Positions 6,396 to 7,757 of a stretch of DNA of 7,757 nucleotides are shown here, piece by piece. The notes below the pieces were generated by a model, which worked only from the letters and a program-made list of their open reading frames with translations, did not search any database and was not told the origin of the DNA. How positions within the stretch are numbered: the stretch's first letter is position 1; the number at the start of each line of letters is the position of its first letter. The stretch covers positions 1 to 7,757 of the forward strand of contig JASUSX010000098.1 of assembly GCA_030445875.1 (NCBI GenBank). Direction: 5' to 3'. Source of the stretch: Clostridia bacterium. GTDB taxonomy: Bacteria > Bacillota > DSM-521 > Neomoorellales > Neomoorellaceae. Position numbers and translations under genes: made by a program.

Positions 6396-7539
6396 CGATA
6401 GCTATTTCGGTGATACCCTGCGCTACAGCCAGGCTGCCCACGGCGCAGCCGCGGGGGCACGGCAGGACAGCGGGCCGGTGGTGGTGTGGAACTGCACCCG
6501 GGCCTGCAACCTGAAATGCCGCCATTGCTACGCCGGGGCCGGGCCACAGGCCGGCCGGGATGAGATGGATAATAACGCCGCCCGGGGTTTCCTGCAACAA
6601 TTAGCGGACTTCCGGGTGCCGGTCCTCCTCCTCTCCGGTGGCGAGCCCCTGGTGCGGCCGGATATCTTTGACCTCATGGCCACGGCAGTAGAAAAAGGCC
6701 TGCGGGTCACCCTTTCTACCAACGGCACCCTCATTGATCGTAACACAGCGAGGGAATTAAAGCGGATTGGCGTCAGTTATGTAGGTATCAGCCTGGATGG
6801 CGTCGACAGCAAGCACGACGCCTTTCGCGGGCAAAAGGGGGCCTTCCAGGCGGCCCTGGGGGGCATCCGCCACTGCCTGGCTGCTGGCCAGCGGGTAGGC
6901 CTGCGCTTTACCATCAGCCGGGCCAACGCCGACCAGTTGAGGGAGATATTTTACCTTATCCGGGAGGAGAATATACCCCGGGCCTGTTTTTATCACTTGG
7001 TCTACAGCGGCCGGGGTAGTGAGCTGGCTGGCGAGGACTTGAGCCACGCTGAAAGCCGGGCGGCCATGGATCTGCTGGTGGCCGAGACCAGGCGCCTTAA
7101 GGAACAGGGCCGGGAAGTAGAAATCCTTACCGTGGATAACCATGCTGACGGTATCTATCTATACCTGCAACTGCGCCGTCTGAACCCGGAGCAGGCCGAG
7201 GGGGTCAGGGAGTTGCTGCGCCTGAACGGCGGCAACCGCAGCGGCATCGCCATCGGTGCTGTAGACTGGGCCGGCAAGGTCCACCCCGACCAGTTTACCC
7301 TGCACCACACCCTGGGCAATGTCCGGGAACGCCCCTTCGGGGCAATATGGACCGATTTAAGCCACCCTATCCTGGCCGGTTTGCGCGACCGCAGGCACCT
7401 TCTTAAAGGGCGTTGCTCATCGTGCGCCTGGCTGGACCTCTGTAATGGCAATTGCCGCACCCGCGCCGAGGCAACTACCGGCGATTTCTGGGCATCCGAC
7501 CCGGCCTGCTATTTGACTGACGGGGAGATTAGCGGCTAA
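6367..7539 (+). CDS. nirJ1: Radical SAM protein of the NirJ1/AhbC type (siroheme-dependent heme synthesis)
   Basis: This 390-residue protein is a radical SAM enzyme with a second iron-sulfur site. The SAM-cluster motif is Cys47-x3-Cys51-x2-Cys54 (CNLKCRHC), with LLLSGGEPLVRPD as the SAM-contacting GGE motif and TLSTNGTLID following. The C-terminal domain has Cys350-x2-Cys353-x5-Cys359-x3-Cys363 and Cys381, a SPASM/twitch-like set that would bind an auxiliary 4Fe-4S cluster. The N-terminal extension (from MISLTKLLFND, with GDTLRY) and PVVVWNCTRACNL resemble NirJ1 and AhbC rather than AhbD or NirJ2. AhbC is thought to remove the acetate side chains of 12,18-didecarboxysiroheme to give Fe-coproporphyrin III; NirJ acts in heme d1 synthesis. 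Its place after a siroheme-forming gene set and before hemB, without nitrite reductase genes in view, favours heme b synthesis, but motifs alone do not settle this. GTG 6367 overlaps the fusion gene by 29 bases. Confidence 0.85.
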   Translation: MISLTKLLFNDSYFGDTLRYSQAAHGAAAGARQDSGPVVVWNCTRACNLKCRHCYAGAGPQAGRDEMDNNAARGFLQQLADFRVPVLLLSGGEPLVRPDIFDLMATAVEKGLRVTLSTNGTLIDRNTARELKRIGVSYVGISLDGVDSKHDAFRGQKGAFQAALGGIRHCLAAGQRVGLRFTISRANADQLREIFYLIREENIPRACFYHLVYSGRGSELAGEDLSHAESRAAMDLLVAETRRLKEQGREVEILTVDNHADGIYLYLQLRRLNPEQAEGVRELLRLNGGNRSGIAIGAVDWAGKVHPDQFTLHHTLGNVRERPFGAIWTDLSHPILAGLRDRRHLLKGRCSSCAWLDLCNGNCRTRAEATTGDFWASDPACYLTDGEISG

Positions 7540-7546
7540 AATCTCT

Positions 7547-7551
7547 GGAGG
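7547..7551 (+). promoter_or_regulatory. Ribosome binding site of hemB
   Basis: GGAGG at 7547-7551, extended to GGAGGTGA, lies nine bases before ATG 7561, in the 21-base gap after the radical SAM gene. An in-frame TGA at 7552-7554 excludes a longer N-terminus. Confidence 0.85.
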
Positions 7552-7560
7552 TGAATTTTC

Positions 7561-7757
7561 ATGACAGGCTTTCCCATCTGCCGGCCGCGGCGCCTGCGCC
7601 AGAATGAAACATTGAGGGCCATGGTGCGCGAAACAGAGCTTAATATGCGTGACCTTATTTACCCTTTCTTCGTCATCCATGGCCAGGGGGTAAAAAGCCC
7701 GGTCCCGGCCATGCCCGGCGTTTACCAGCTCTCCGTTGATAAACTGGTCCAGGAGGC
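7561..7757 (+). CDS. hemB: Delta-aminolevulinic acid dehydratase (porphobilinogen synthase), N-terminal part
   Basis: The gene runs off the right edge; 65 codons are visible. HemB condenses two 5-aminolevulinate molecules to porphobilinogen, the substrate of HemC. The N-terminus is characteristic: [18 protein letters not shown], then [20 protein letters not shown] and [12 protein letters not shown], matching the conserved arm and first strand of the family. The catalytic lysines and metal-binding residues lie beyond the window and cannot be checked, nor can the metal class. The ATG at 7561 is preceded by a strong ribosome site and an in-frame stop. Its place directly downstream of the radical SAM gene, with a 21-base gap, makes it part of the same operon. 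Confidence 0.93.
   Translation, partial: MTGFPICRPRRLRQNETLRAMVRETELNMRDLIYPFFVIHGQGVKSPVPAMPGVYQLSVDKLVQE

Larger units (their letters stand above)
998..7757 (+). other. Isoprenoid/tetrapyrrole biosynthesis operon (incomplete at right edge)
   Basis: Seven same-strand genes follow one another with overlaps of 1, 25, 4, 20 and 29 bases and a single 21-base gap. No terminator-like hairpin with a T-run separates them, so one transcript from the promoter at 963-991 is the simplest reading. Three of the overlapping genes start with GTG, and several ribosome sites lie inside the upstream coding region, as expected for coupled translation. The order mixes early steps (hemA, hemC, hemD, hemB) with siroheme-branch steps (cobA, Met8-like, radical SAM). 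hemL, ahbA/ahbB and a second radical SAM gene (AhbD or NirJ2 type) are missing and may lie downstream. Confidence 0.8.

Noticed and set aside
1..7757. Very frequent CCTGG/CTGGCC words on the + strand, suggesting a Chi-like or oriented chromosome motif
   Set aside because: All genes are on the + strand and strongly favour CTG for Leu and GCC for Ala, often adjacent, which is enough to explain the word bias and its strand asymmetry.

Overview
The window is a densely packed, entirely + strand stretch of a GC-rich genome. It carries most of a tetrapyrrole (siroheme/heme/corrinoid) biosynthesis operon. Heme made through glutamyl-tRNA, a CobA-HemD fusion, a Met8-type precorrin-2 dehydrogenase and an AhbC/NirJ1-type radical SAM enzyme, with strong Shine-Dalgarno sites, points to an anaerobic Gram-positive of the class Clostridia. 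A thermophilic acetogen of the Moorella type is my best guess, but it rests on gene content and protein style only.

Layout. Positions 1-939 are the 3' end of a membrane protein with C-terminal TPR repeats, probably of the O-antigen ligase/polymerase type; its start lies outside the window. A 58-base gap (940-997) is the only real intergenic region. It holds a strong-looking extended -10 promoter placed so that the predicted transcription start coincides with the next ATG. From 998 the genes run head to tail: polyprenyl diphosphate synthase (998-1966), Met8/SirC-like precorrin-2 dehydrogenase (1966-2610), hemA (2586-3911), hemC (3908-4849), a cobA-hemD fusion (4830-6395), a NirJ1/AhbC-type radical SAM protein (6367-7539) and the first 65 codons of hemB (7561 to the window end). 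Successive genes overlap by 1, 25, 4, 20 and 29 bases, then come a 21-base gap and hemB. This indicates one transcript with translational coupling.

How the genes work together. HemA makes glutamate-1-semialdehyde. After HemL (not in the window), HemB forms porphobilinogen, HemC makes hydroxymethylbilane and the HemD half of the fusion closes it to uroporphyrinogen III. The CobA half methylates this to precorrin-2 and the Met8-like protein oxidises it to sirohydrochlorin, perhaps also inserting iron to give siroheme. The radical SAM enzyme fits the later, siroheme-dependent route to heme. No classical protoporphyrin-branch gene (hemE, hemN, hemG, hemH) is present. The polyprenyl synthase at the operon head probably supplies the menaquinone side chain, so quinone and heme cofactor supply may be expressed together.

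There are no RNA genes, mobile elements, CRISPR arrays or convincing terminators here. I see no undescribed system. The most interesting points are the possibly leaderless promoter, the linkage of isoprenoid and tetrapyrrole genes, and the pathway implied by the radical SAM gene.
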